From Riptortus pedestris (Eukaryota > Arthropoda > Insecta > Hemiptera > Alydidae), in contig CM032233.1 in the NCBI GenBank assembly GCA_019009955.1, positions 13,083,501 to 13,147,500 of the forward strand: a DNA stretch of 64,000 nt, written 5' to 3'. The translations under genes and the position numbers were made by a program. Below the pieces are notes generated by a model that saw only the letters and a list, made by a program, of their open reading frames with translations, had not been told where the DNA came from and ran no database searches. How positions within the stretch are numbered: the stretch's first letter is position 1; each line of letters starts with the position of its first letter. This document shows positions 22,401 to 35,904 of this stretch, piece by piece.

Positions 22401-22779
22401 ATCTAGATGACAAACATCTAAGTCAATTTGAAATACAGTTCTAAGGCAATTTGAAGTAAGCTTTCTTCATCATATAGCCAACGTCAAAAAAGTGCTTTAC
22501 CTCTACATTACCGATTTATGAGTATTTTCCCATAGTAGCCCTGTATATAAAATACAGAATGTAACTGGCATCTACAGACTATAATATAAACTAGACTTTG
22601 TAATCGTTTCGCCAGTAGCCGAGCCGAGGGGCAGAGATCGATAGTTTGGACAAAATAATATTTTGTAATAAGTATGTTCTTTTAGAAACACCCTGTATAT
22701 TTCACCTAAAAGAAGAGAATATACACCAAACCATAATTTTGATTAATGTAACCACACACACACATAATTAAAACTGTGT

Positions 22780-22888
22780 TAGCTATTGAGGTTATACTCA
22801 TGTCGGTATACAACAATTTTGAACATTTCTTCAAACCTCCAAAGATCCCGAATAGGAAGTGGCGATAATGAGATCCGTTCAATATGTA

Positions 22889-22932
<44 letters not shown>

Positions 22933-22933
22933 C

Positions 22934-22984
<51 letters not shown>
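22780..22984 (+). repeat. HINE-A 5' block followed by (TC)n(TA)n
   Basis: 22780-22883 is a HINE-A 5' block (AGCTATTGAGGTTATACTC, ATGAGATCCGTTCAA), then (TC)n at 22889-22931 and (TA)n at 22937-22984, the position where HINE-A carries its microsatellite. An RTE-like repeat begins right after. Confidence 0.6.
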
Positions 22985-22985
<1 letters not shown>

Positions 22986-23876
22986 TAGCTAAGTTACCCG
23001 GCTTCACTCGGGAATTCATTTGGGGTTGAATGATTTTGGTCTTTGTTTGGGCAAGCCTTTACTTTTCTTTACCCGTCGTTGCTGTGGATTTGTTAATAAT
23101 AAAATTATTTGTTATGTAAGGCTTCACTGTCCACAATATTTTTATATTTCCCTTCTCCTGTGCATGTAGTTTGTTTTATTTATATAATTCATAATCATAG
23201 AAAGTATTCTGTCCGCCAAACTATGTTTGAATGAAACTTCCTTTCCCTTCATACGGTACAAAGACCAACAGTGACTGAAAAACGAACAGAAAATGAAATA
23301 TCGCGAATTTTTATTTCAGGCGTATCTTATAACCCCACTCCCGTTTGAACCTAAAAAAATTAATATAGCTTATAATCGAGGAAGAATTAATGCTAATACA
23401 CACACCGAGTTTTATTTAGCTCTGTTGAGATCTTTTTTGTTAAAACATATTGTTGACTCCCGCTATAATTTTTAGTGTATAATGCATTGACACTTCAGTA
23501 TACGACGAAAGTATATAAACAAATGTGACTCTAAATAACAAAATAAACAACTTTTGTTATGTGCATACTTGCCGAAAAACCAATAGGAAACGAAATATCA
23601 CTATTTTTAATTTCAGGCCTCCCTTTATAACCCCCGCTCCTGTTCGTCTCAGAGAAAATTAATATATTCTGAAGTCTAAGTTGGGTTAGTGGTAATATAC
23701 ATACCAAGTTTCATAAAATTCGGTTCATCCGTTTATGCGTGAAAATGTAACAAACAAACCAACGATCATACACGACTCGAAAGAAACAAATTGCAGATTT
23801 CGTGTCTATGACATGTGAAACGAAAAAGTATCTTGAAATTTCGAGAGAAAAAAATCAATGTACAGACAGAGGTTAC

Positions 23877-23880
<4 letters not shown>
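22985..23880 (+). mobile_element. RTE-like/SINE-like repeat, copy 1 of a tandem pair
   Basis: Starts ACTAGCTAAGTTACCCGG and ends TACAGACAGAGGTTACAA before (TA)n. Internal blocks such as CCCTTTATAACCCCCGCTCC and TAATTTTTAGTGTATAATGC recur. No intact ORF. Confidence 0.55.
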
Positions 23881-23930
<50 letters not shown>

Positions 23931-25005
23931 TAGCTCAGATACCCGGCTTCGCCCGGGAATTCATTTGAGGCTGAATGGTGATGGTACTTTTTAGCAGGCT
24001 TTACATTGCACAATATTTTGACATTTACCCGTCCCAGTGTTTAGGATTGATACCCGTCGTTGCCTTGGATTTGCTCATAATAGAATATTTGTTCGATAAG
24101 ACTTCACTGTCTTCGATCTTTTTCTATGTCCCGTCTCTTACACATGTAAAGAAGGCGAATTTTTATTTCAGGCCTTCCTTATAACCCCCCTCTCGTTCGA
24201 ACCTAAAAATCTTAATATAACTTATAATCATGGAAGAATTAATGCTAATTGACATACCGAGCTTTGTTAAGTTCGTTAGTGCCCAATAAAATTGTTGGCT
24301 CCCGCTAAAGTTTTAACGTAAAACTCATTTATACTTAGGTATACGACAAAAGTGTATATAACACAAGTTACTTCAAATAACAAAATAAACAACTTTTGTT
24401 ATGTTTATATTGGCGGAAAAACCAATAGGAAACGAAATATCACTATTTTTAATTTCAGGCCTCCCTTATAACCCCCACTCCTGCCCGTCCCTAGAAATGT
24501 TGGTATGGCTTATTACAATGAAGGCGTTAGTGCTAATGCACATACGTAGTTTTATTTAGTTCGGTTGAGTCTTTTTTGGAAAATAATATTGTTGACTCCC
24601 GCTATAATTTTTAGCGTATAACGCATTTAAACTTCGGTATACGACAAAAGTGTATATAACAAAAGTTACTCTAAATAACAAAATAAACAACTTTTGTTAT
24701 GTGCATATTTGCCGAAAAACCAATATAAAACGAAATATCGCTATTTTTAATTTCAGGCTTCCCTTATAACCCCTACTCCTATTCGCCTCAATGAAAATTA
24801 ATATAACCTAAAGTCTAAGTTGGGTTAGTAGTAATATACGTACCAAGTTTCATAAAATTCGGTTCAGCCGTTTATGCGTGAAAAGGTAACAAACAAACAA
24901 ACATACACGAAAGAAACAAAATGCAGATATGGTGTCTATGACATGTGAAACGAAAAGTTATCGTGAAATTTCGCGAAAAAAATCAATGTACAGACAGAGG
25001 TTATA

Positions 25006-25012
<7 letters not shown>
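23931..25012 (+). mobile_element. RTE-like/SINE-like repeat, copy 2 of a tandem pair
   Basis: Starts ACTAGCTCAGATACCCGG after (TA)n (23881-23930), contains three internal repeats of the CTCCCTTATAACCCC block with AACAAAATAAACAACTTTTG, and ends TACAGACAGAGGTTATAA before (TA)n (25013-25062). Same ends as 13286-14347 and 41088-41765. Confidence 0.58.
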
Positions 25013-25064
<52 letters not shown>

Positions 25065-25171
25065 TTAACTGTAAATGACCCTCTTCTTAGATTATTTGAA
25101 AATGCAGCCATATAGGGTCAAGGGCTTAAATAAATCAGATGTTTTAAGGGAGAAAAGGAGTTTTTCTTCAT

Positions 25172-25172
<1 letters not shown>

Positions 25173-25231
<59 letters not shown>
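25173..25231. repeat. (TA)n(TG)n microsatellite
   Basis: About 40 bases of TA followed by about 18 of TG. It sits upstream of a variant HINE body (25232-25420). Confidence 0.9.
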
Positions 25232-25232
<1 letters not shown>

Positions 25233-25503
25233 CATAAAGTTCAAGTCGCAGGAGCTTAGTGGAAACCGAGCTTAGTGTTTTCCACGTGCAGGAATATGAC
25301 ACTGTGTTGATCTCATCTCACTATCTATTATCTATTTCTCCCGCGATAAGAAGCATTAAAGATGAATTGAAATGTAAGCTGGACACGAGATGTTTTGTGA
25401 CTCACAATGATAATCTGAGAAGTAGAAGTGGGCGTTCACAAACGCCGAAACCAATTATACAAATAACTCGGTTCGAATGTATTTGCAAATATCTCACACT
25501 GTA

Positions 25504-25975
25504 AAAGCTGCTTACTTTAGCAGCCCCTACTTACTTTATCCAGCCCCTGCTTACTTTATGCAGCCCTTACTTTCTTTATACAGTCCCTGCCTACTTTATG
25601 CAGCCTCTGCTTCGTATATGCAGTCCCTGCTTACTATATGCAGACCCTACTTACTTTATCCAGTCCCTGCTTACTTTATGCAGCCCCTACTTTCTTTATA
25701 CAGTCCCTGCCTACTTTATGCAGCCCCTGCTTACTTTATGCAGAACCTGTGCACTTTATGCAGCCTCTACTTACTATGTGCAGCCACTGCATACTTTATG
25801 CACCCCAGCTAAGTATATGCAGCCCCTGCTTACGTTAAGTACCCCCTGCTTACTTTAAGCACCTCCTGCATACTTTAGCAGCCCCTGCTTACTTTATCCA
25901 GCCCCTGCTTACTATATGCAGCCTCTGCTTACTATGTGCAGCCCCTTCTTAGTATATGCAATACCTACCTGACGG
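25504..25975. repeat. 20-bp minisatellite derived from the HINE-A 3' hairpin
   Basis: About 23 units of GCAGCCCCTGCTTACTTTAT with point variants (TATACAGTCCC, TATGTGCAG). The first unit is preceded by AAAAGCTGCTTACTTTAGCA and the last is followed by ACCTGACGGACGATTT, that is, the array sits exactly between the HINE-A GGAAATCTGCT repeat and its GACGGAC terminus. Overlapping long frames here (PCLLYAAPAYFMQ-like repeats) are products of the array, not genes. Confidence 0.88.
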
Positions 25976-26185
25976 ACGATTTAAAATTTGAAATACAGAG
26001 GGCAGTGTGTTTTCTTATTGGATTAAGGTCGTGAGATTCTTTGATAAAGAGCTAATTTGAATAATTAATTAACTATGTTGTTTTTAATTTTCCCTTGCAA
26101 TATAATAAAGAAGATATATTATAAAATTTGAAAGAATCTGTGATGATGCATGTAACGAGAAGGACTCTCCTTATATATCCTTAAC

Positions 26186-27488
26186 TAGCTCAGATACCCG
26201 GCTTCGCTCGGGAATTCATTTGAGGCTGAATGGTGATGGTATTTTTTTGGGAATGACAATATTTTTGACATTTTCCCGTCCCAGTGTTTAAGGTTTACAC
26301 CCGTCTTTGCTATGGATTTGTTAATAATATAATTAATTTTTTATGTAAGACTTCACTGTCTTCCATATTGTCATATTTCCCGTCTCCTGTGCATTTTGCA
26401 TAGATTTGAATTATTATGGACAAAGTATTAACATAGATTTGAATTAATTTTTCCAGGTAAGGTACCTGGAAGTTCATATTGGAAAGAATTGTTGAGCATA
26501 TCAATATTTCTACTCAAATTACTTGCTTCATACATTTTTCCCGAAAAAATGTTTAAAATAAAAGTTACTGAAAATAAAAAAGTAAACAACTTTTGTTAGG
26601 TGCAAGTTTGTCGAAAAACAAATAGACAATGAAATATCACGAGTTTTTTTTTCAGGCTTCCCTTATAACCCCCTCTCCCGTTCAACCTAAAAATTTTAAT
26701 GTAGCTTATAATCATGGAAGAATTAATGCTAATTGACATACCGAGTTTTGTTAAGTTCGGTTCAATCGTTAGCGCCCAATAAAATAGTTGACTCCCACTT
26801 TAGTTTATAGTGTATATCTCGTTTATACATTGTTAAAAGACAAAAATGAATATGACAAAAGTTACTCTAAATAACAAAATAAACAACTTTTGTTATGTTC
26901 ATATTTGCCGAAAAACGAATAGAAAACGAAATACCGCTATTTTAAATTCAGGCCTGCCTTACAACCCACACTTTGAAGTATAAATGAGGAATACACGAAA
27001 AACTATAGAAGGGGTCAACAAAGTTATAAGACACGAAAGACTAAATCAAAATCAACGTAACTCCGCAATTTTGACTATGAAAGACATTAAAAGGTTTAGA
27101 AACGAATTGGGTTGTTTGGGAAGCCTGAAATTAAAAATATCCTTACTTATTGGTTTTTCGGCAAATATGCACAATAGATCTGCACTCTATTCTATGATTA
27201 TGAATAATATGTTTAATACGATAATATATGATTATGTTATATATAAAAAAGGATACGTGCACTGGAAATGGGTAATATAAAGATATTGTGTATTTTGTAG
27301 AATTAAGTACATAAAATACTTTTATTATTAATATATCACCAGCATGCTGTACTCGGGTGTAAATCCAAAGCATTGAGACGGGAAAATGTAAAAATATTTA
27401 AGAATATGTACAAAGTAAATCCCTAAAAAAATGACATCATCATTCAGCCTCTAATGATTTCCCGGGCGAAGCCGGGTACCCTAGCTAG
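26186..27488. mobile_element. RTE-like repeats in inverted, end-facing pair
   Basis: Left end ACTAGCTCAGATACCCGGCT (26185-) and right end reading GCCGGGTACCCTAGCTAGT (to 27488) are inverted copies of the same terminus, with about 100 further bases of inverted similarity. The interior carries the family blocks (CCCTTATAACCCCCTCTCC). Either two copies in opposite orientation or a snap-back derivative. Confidence 0.5.
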
Positions 27489-28189
27489 TCCTATATAATA
27501 ATAGTATATACACTTTTTTCATTGTATATTATATTATTATATAAACATATATTTTTTCTGTAATCGTTGAATAATGGTAACATTACTAAACTGAAATGAG
27601 TGAAGAAAGTGAAACATTTTGCAATAGAGTGAAGAAAGTGAATTGCCTTCTTAATTAGTAATAAGTATAAATTAAAAAATAATTTGAAGTTGGAAATCAA
27701 ATGCTTTTAAATGTTTCTTAACATTGTAAGAATTTATTTTAACAAAATAAATTGAAATGTGAATGAATTAATGGTGGAAATAATCAATATATTTTAAAAT
27801 TTAAATATAATAATAATTACCTTCCTTGTTTATAACCTGCACTTGTTTATAACTGCACTACTTCACAATCATCACTAGTTGTTTTATAACTATGCTTATA
27901 ACCTTTCACAACCATGCTTATAACCTACCAACAACATACCATAATCTTCACAACATCCTAATTTTGTTCATATTCTGGTTAGATCTGATCATGTATTACA
28001 CCATTACAGAAAAAATTTCACTCGAGTTGTAAAATGATCTACTTTCGTCACTTGTATAATAAATAACTATTCTCCCTTACAAGTACATATTTTCAACTGG
28101 CATTATAATTAGCCAATATTATAATTAAATGACTTTTACTTTTAACGTATGTACCTTTTTCTGTTTTTTTTTTCCAATTAACTCAAGTA
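27489..28189. other. no gene recognised
   Basis: Very AT-rich with a short internal direct repeat (TTATAACC, about seven times between 27830 and 27930). No coding or RNA feature. Confidence 0.45.
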
Positions 28190-28361
28190 TAATGCGAGTT
28201 ATTCCTACTTGTTTGTATTCTGCCTTCAGTAACCCCCCCCTACTACTCATCGGTTATTTACGTATAAATACAGAATATGTGCTCTGATGATATCACAAGC
28301 GCGTTATACCAGCAGATGCGAAATCTGCTATGTTTACGCAGTTCCTGCGTGACGGACTTTT
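28190..28361 (+). mobile_element. HINE-A 3' fragment, variant body
   Basis: Ends CGCAGTTCCTGCG hairpin and GACGGACTTTT at 28361, with the subterminal GCGAAATCTGCT. The body (TACTCATCGGTTATTTACG) matches the variant near 53265. Confidence 0.6.
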
Positions 28362-28647
28362 AATGAAAGAATCTGTTAGTTTTAAGAAATCGAGTTTGTG
28401 TGCTGAATGTGTGTAAGCGTGGCTGCGCGTGCTACAGTGTAGAATTGCGATATTAATATACAGAAAATGGGGAATAAACTTTATTTTACTACTTGCTATC
28501 TCGTCTGAAGCTCTAACAACCGATTGGCTGTAGATTAAATTATTTTACAAGTAATAAAAATGAATTAAGTTGTTGATATAACAATTTTCTTTTTAGTAAG
28601 CTCTAAAAATTTCATAGCCCATAAAGTTTTTATTTAGTTTTGATCAG

Positions 28648-29137
28648 TATTCCTCCCTCCTATCGCCCCCACTCCATAGGCCGGCTTCAGTTAGAGCCTG
28701 ACTTCGCCCAGGAAAGGATCATGAAAATGTGTTTTGGAAGTATATTGGTTTTCGTATTGTTGGGATGGCTGATCGGAGGATACTATGACTACCTCTACTT
28801 CGGTGCTGGTAGTGTAGGAGATGGCAGCAGGAGCGGGCAGGAGCAGACTATACCTGCAAGCCAGAATCTGGGCCATGAGGAGGCTTCTAAGTGCAGACAG
28901 AGCAACCCCCGACCGAAGAAGAGGAGCATCTTGCATTGGGTGGACAGCCAGGAGACAGAAGTGCCGTCAACCACCGCTCCCCCGCCACGAGATGACAGCC
29001 CTGCCATAGTACGTCTACCCCAATTCACGACGGACCAAGTTATGATCCTGGTTTTGGTATGTTTTATGGGTTCAATTATTGGGCTTGCCTACGGGATCTA
29101 CCTAGTATGGGCCTACGACGTTCTAAGTTGGCCGTAG
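28648..29137 (+). CDS. Putative terminal exon, two-transmembrane-segment protein
   Basis: I do not recognise this protein. The frame is open from 28625 and has a plausible splice acceptor (TTTTGATCAG at 28638-28647); the first ATG is at 28721, giving 138 residues, or 163 if it is an internal exon. From that ATG there is a hydrophobic segment at residues about 4-20 (CFGSILVFVLLGWLIGG), a hydrophilic middle rich in Ser, Arg, Glu and Pro (SNPRPKKRSI, TTAPPPRDD), and a second hydrophobic segment at about 104-132 (VMILVLVCFMGSIIGLAYGI). The predicted form is a small hairpin membrane protein. Base composition is clearly GC-richer than the surroundings, the stop at 29135 is followed by AATAAA, and the interval is free of transposon. 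Overlapping minus-strand frames are shadows. Function unknown; could also be a retrogene. Confidence 0.6.
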
Positions 29138-29226
29138 GCCTTCACAACAACACTCTTTCATATCTTTTTCTATCTATCTTAGTCCAATCACTTTGTGAAA
29201 GAACCATAAATTTATTTTTCCTTAAA

Positions 29227-29232
29227 AATAAA
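29227..29232 (+). promoter_or_regulatory. Polyadenylation signal AATAAA
   Basis: AATAAA 90 bases after the stop of the 28.6-kb exon, followed within 30 bases by a T-rich run, consistent with 3'-end formation of that transcript. Confidence 0.55.
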
Positions 29233-29376
29233 GATTATTTCTGTGTTATAAATTGTTTTTTTTTTCTTTAAATCCAAGTTTCCACTAATCCTAGTATTAT
29301 ATGTGGACCTTTATCCTTACTAACCCAATTTAGGTGTTTCCATGTTTCTGAAACAAGTTCGATGGTACTCATACAC

Positions 29377-30075
29377 CTCCAGGGGCTGCGTTAACTAAGC
29401 AGATTTCCCACGTGTGTCTCGTATTTCCATTTATCTCAAAAAGTGAATGTTCGATGAGAACAATATTTGGTATTTAAGCCTCAAATAATGTAGTACAAGA
29501 TATAACAGCTTATTGTTAGTATGACATGAGGGAAGGGGGGGGGTTTACTGAACGCCAGTTATAGCAGAAGAAGCTACGCTCCGACGGGACCAGACACTAC
29601 CTCAGCAGTTTAGCAGTCAACTAGTATAAATACCTGACCCTTTCCTTCCCATTCCTCATTATTGTATCTACTCCAAGTTATCACCGTCATCTTCCTCATT
29701 ATCTACTGTCTCCAAGTTAGTCTGATCTTTGATTCTGTAATTATTTCTGGTTCATACCAATAAAGTTTTTTTTTGAAGTAAGTAAATGCGAAGTATTTAA
29801 TTGCCGAAAACTAAAAACTGCAAATATCTCGGCCAATAATCGGGGTAGTGAAAAAATGCTTATAACAACATTTATAGAACACATAATTTTCAATAGGATT
29901 TGTTCTATACACATTTTCGATTCAACGTATAATAATGGAGCTATTTCGAATTTTCAAAATTCCCCCACCTCCTTCCAGTCCGATTTCAGCCGTTAGCATG
30001 GGCAGCCGTAAACATGATATTTATTTTTACATAAAACGTTTAATATCCAGTTTGGTACGGACCAAAAACAAAAAA
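29377..30075 (-). mobile_element. HINE-A copy carrying a solo LTR
   Basis: Hairpin remnant CAGGGGCTGCG at 29379, AAGCAGATTTCCC, body to GTTTACTGAACGCC (29556), then a 246-bp insertion, then GCCGAAAACTAAAAACTGCA onward to about 30060. Comparison with other copies shows the body is continuous without the insertion. Confidence 0.65.
29557..29802 (+). mobile_element. Probable solo LTR (Gypsy/errantivirus-like ends)
   Basis: A 246-bp insertion in HINE-A starting AGTTATAG and ending TTTAATT, with TATAAATA at 29625-29632 and AATAAA at 29759-29764, a promoter and poly(A) signal in LTR order. The short flanking repeat is GCC (29554-29556, 29803-29805). AGT...AATT ends occur in errantivirus LTRs, but the duplication is shorter than expected, so the class is tentative. 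Confidence 0.5.
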
Positions 30076-30094
30076 ATACGATCGAAATCTCTTT

Positions 30095-30190
30095 AAAATG
30101 ATCGTGTTTCGCTGTGGATTGGCAGTTAATTCACAAATTGGCAATCTTACTATTTTACATCCTTTACTTAGCACAAGGAAATTTTGTAAT
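30095..30190 (-). repeat. Dispersed segment also found at 35905-36016
   Basis: The reverse complement (TTACAAAATTTCCTTGTG, GTAAAGGATGTAAAATAGTA) matches 35910-35990. Each copy lies immediately outside a HINE-A 5' end. Identity unknown; no convincing protein. Confidence 0.55.
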
Positions 30191-30251
30191 AGCCAGAATG
30201 TTTGGTTTTCAGATTTCATCGGAATTATACGATTCGACACTCCCAGAATCC

Positions 30252-30853
<602 letters not shown>

Positions 30854-30985
30854 GTCCTCCAGCTTTCTAAGGGTAGTGGTAGGTGTACCAACGACTGAAC
30901 CCTCCTGTCCACTGGTGCCCCATATATATAATAAATATTTGAACCTCATTTCATCTCCTAGAAAGGATCGAGGTGGGCTATTGAA
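30854..30985 (-). repeat. tRNA-like segment plus HINE 5' block, same composite as 1720-1887
   Basis: GTCCTCCAGCTTTCTAAGGG at the HINE-A 3' end, TAGTGGTAGGTGTACCAACG, then (TA)n and TTTGAACCTCATTTCATCTC. It is the reverse complement of 1720-1887, which also abuts a HINE-A 3' end. Confidence 0.6.
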
Positions 30986-31432
30986 GCTAGACTAATTGCG
31001 GCGTGACCTCTGTACTCATCTCGCATAACTCAAAAACCTTCGAACGTTTAAATCTCATATTTGGAATTGTTCACATCACCTATTGATCGAAATCGACTAA
31101 GTTGGTTCAGGAAAGGGTGGAATAAGAAATAGCGAATTTCCCAGTACGTGTTGGAGATACATAAAATGTGTATATGACATTTGATTGTTTGTCAGGAATA
31201 TTTTGTAGATTATATTCAATGATATTTATTGATGTGATGTTTTGGATTGGAGATATCGTATATCCAGCGCCGGACTGGCAGCTCTTTGAGCCCTCGGCAA
31301 AATTAGCCTTGACCACCCACCCCCTAGCAGAATGTTTGATACCAAATATAATAGAAACAATTTTTTAATTTAGTAACAAATATAAATATATATGTATATA
31401 TGTATATATGTATATATATATATATATATCTA

Positions 31433-32072
31433 CTAGCAGGTGCGTCAGACGATTTCCTGCATGATATTTCCAGTGATTAGGATATTAAATTTAATATTAT
31501 TATGTTTAAAACAAAAGTTACATTTAATAACACAAAAACAACATTTGTTAGGTGCACGTTTGCCAAAAAACAAATAGAAAATAAAATATCGCGAATTTTT
31601 TATTCAGACCTCCCTTATAACCCCCACTCCTCATCGAACCTAAAGCATTTAATATAGCTTATAATCATGGAGGAATTAATGCTAATTTAAGTATAGAGTT
31701 TTGTTAAGTTCGGTTCAATTGTTAGTGTCCAATAAAATTGTTGGCTCCCACTTAAATGTTTTAGTGTATATCTCGTTTATGCTTTGTTATATTACAAAAG
31801 TGAATATAACAAAAGTTACTCTAAATAACAAAATAAACAGCGTTTATCCTGTGCATATTTGCCGAAAACCAATAGGAAACGAAATATCGCTGTTAACTTA
31901 ATAACTTAAACTTAATTTACGACCCCCACTCCAGCTCCATCTATCGGTCTGTTTTGTGAATCTAAACCAACCAGGGCGTCACCCAAACGCATAGAAAAAA
32001 AAATCATTCAAATCGGTCCAGCCGTCTAGGAGGAGTTCAGTGACATACACACGTACAGAATTATGTATTTAT
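31433..32072 (+). mobile_element. RTE-like/SINE-like repeat, variant
   Basis: Starts CTACTAGCAGGTGCGTCAGA after (TA)n and ends AATCGGTCCAGCCGTCTAGG then ACAGAATTATGTATTTATAT before (TA)n(TG)n at 32079-32150. The middle shares the CCTCCCTTATAACCCCCACT blocks with the other family members. Confidence 0.5.
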
Positions 32073-32078
32073 ATATAA

Positions 32079-32152
<74 letters not shown>

Positions 32153-32696
32153 ATGTGAATATACATATCATAATACCCTTATTAGCATGTTATTAATAAG
32201 AATAGTTTTAATTTAAATTAATGAAATAAGTAGCTGATGACTTTGAGGTTATACAATGCCCATATATTATTCAAACATTTTTAGTAGGATATATAATCTA
32301 TATTAATAATAAATCTATATTTACCTGTAATAATAATTTAGTCCCTTACAGAATATTACCACTACGAAAAAACCCCTGTAAGAATAGCATAAAGTGAAAA
32401 ATACAATTGTAACATTAGCTAATAGAAATATGTATCAGCGATGTATTTATGTAAACGTAATAATAATAATATTTTGGGTGTTCATGAATAATGAAATTAA
32501 CGCCCTTTTAAATTTAGGTTTTTTTATTTTTGTTTCATTTGAGGCCGGTGGGTTTCCGGCCCCCGGGATTTACCGACCTGGCCAGCGCTGGGTATATTAG
32601 TTTGAAATGAAATAATTTTAAATGATGGGCAAGCAAACATTTGTTTTATTTATTGTACTAGGAGTACAAGGATGTGATATGGTAGACACATCAGTG

Positions 32697-33354
32697 TTTT
32701 AGCACATTTCCCCTAAGGGAAATCAGCTATTGAAGTCGTACTCATGACAAAATTTTTGAAATGTCCATCGATCCTACCTAGGAGATGACGAAAATGAGGT
32801 CCGTTCAAAACTGAATATATATATTTGTCTGTTACTGCTGTAGCGGTCGCAATTATTGTTTAATCGTAACCAAACTCGATATTCGTAGTTCTTAATAACA
32901 AGATATATCAAGTTCGTTAATGGCAGAAATCAGACCAGGGGGAGAGGGGGTTTAGAGGGGGTGAATTTTGAAAATTAAAAATATCTCCGTTACTAAAAGT
33001 CGGATCGAAAAAGTGTATAGAATAAATCCTATTGCACATTAAATGCACTATAAATATTAATGTATACATTTATTCTCTATCTTGAATATTAACAGAGATA
33101 TTTGCATTTTTCAGCCTTCAGTAAACCCCCACTTCTACTAGTGTTACATAAACAATACTCTATTATATAATAAACCACATTATTCGAAGCTTAAATACCA
33201 AATATTCTTTTCAGGTGACCTTTATTATAGGAGATAGATGCAAATATAATCTGGTGACGGTTGTGTTGTGATACCAGTATGTAGATTTATCTATTGTTAA
33301 ACTCCACGAGGGAAATCTGCTTAGTTTACGCAAACCCTGCATGACGGGCGTTTT
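32697..33354 (+). mobile_element. HINE-A copy, full length (658 bp)
   Basis: 5' TTTTAGCACATTTCCCC and hairpin at 32697, 5' block, only a few TA units at 32815-32824, body with GGGGGAGAGGGGGTTTAGAG, 3' GGGAAATCTGCT, hairpin with one arm diverged, and GACGGGCGTTTT. Confidence 0.78.
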
Positions 33355-33679
33355 ATATTTGACGTCAAACATATTTTTTAACCGATTTCTATATCCTTAT
33401 ACTAAATTATTACGTTAGCATATTCAGTTAACACTGCAAAACAATATTCAAGACAACCTGTAGTTTATTAAAAGCTTTGTTGCATAGATTAGAGTAGACA
33501 TTTTAAAGTATTTTATGACTATTAGACAAAAATTTCAACAACAAGAATATTTATTCCATATTTTTATTATGGCTAGCTGAAACAAATGATATTTAAACAA
33601 TGACATAAAACCAAGATGACATCGAAGTGAGACAATTGGTTAAAGATACAGGAATGAAAAGGGAGAAGGTGTGGTGGCC

Positions 33680-34269
33680 TTTTAGTAGATTTCACTAGGG
33701 AAATCAGCTATAGGGTCGTACTCATGACGCGATTTTCGAAATTTTTCCTCAAATGTCCATCGATTCTACCTAGTAGATGACGAAAATGAGGTCCTTTCAA
33801 AACTGTATATATAAACCTTTATATATATATTTGTCTGTACCGCCCTAGCGGTCGCAATTGTTGTTTGATCTTTACCAAACTCGATATTTAGACGTTTTAT
33901 GGAAAAAGAAAGATCAAGTTCGTTAACGGCTGAAATCGGACCAGTGGGAGGGGGGGGGTTAAACGGGAGTATTTTCGAAAATTCGAAATATCTCCATTAC
34001 TATACCTCGGAAAGATTGTACAGAATCAATCTTATTGCAAAGTAAACTTACTATAAATATTGTTATATACATTTATTCTCTATCTTGAATATTAACCGAG
34101 ATATTTGCAATTTTATTAAATCTGGGCGGCTAACGGACGAGAGTGACTTTCCCGCCAAAATCTAGTTCGGCCGTTTCCTTGACTGCTCGGCTCTCGTGAA
34201 ATTTCTCTACTGTAAAACTTCACGTGGGAAATCTGCTTAGTTTACGCAGCCCATGCGTGACGGACTTTT
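33680..34269 (+). mobile_element. HINE-A copy, full length (590 bp)
   Basis: 5' TTTTAGTAGATTTCACTAGG at 33680, (TA)n minimal near 33804-33830, G-run at 33948-33957, GTTCGGCCGTTTCC subfamily segment, 3' GGGAAATCTGCT, hairpin CGCAGCCCATGCG and GACGGACTTTTT. Confidence 0.8.
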
Positions 34270-34339
34270 TAGCTCTGGGGTTAAGTATAATTTCATTTAT
34301 GTGTATGTCATGTGTTTTGGTATCATTATTAAGGGGACT

Positions 34340-35900
<1,561 letters not shown>

Positions 35901-35904
35901 GGCT

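Noticed and set aside
25477..25858. Overlapping long frames with PCLLYAAPAYFMQ-type repeats
   Set aside because: All three frames read through because the 20-bp minisatellite has no stop; they are translations of the array.
25504..25975. CRISPR-like array
   Set aside because: Units are contiguous 20-mers without spacers in a eukaryotic transposon context. The 38-bp array at 16142-17034 likewise has no unique spacers.
28691..29028. Minus-strand and alternate-frame ORFs over the candidate exon
   Set aside because: Shadows of a GC-rich coding frame; the plus frame has the membrane segments and poly(A) signal.
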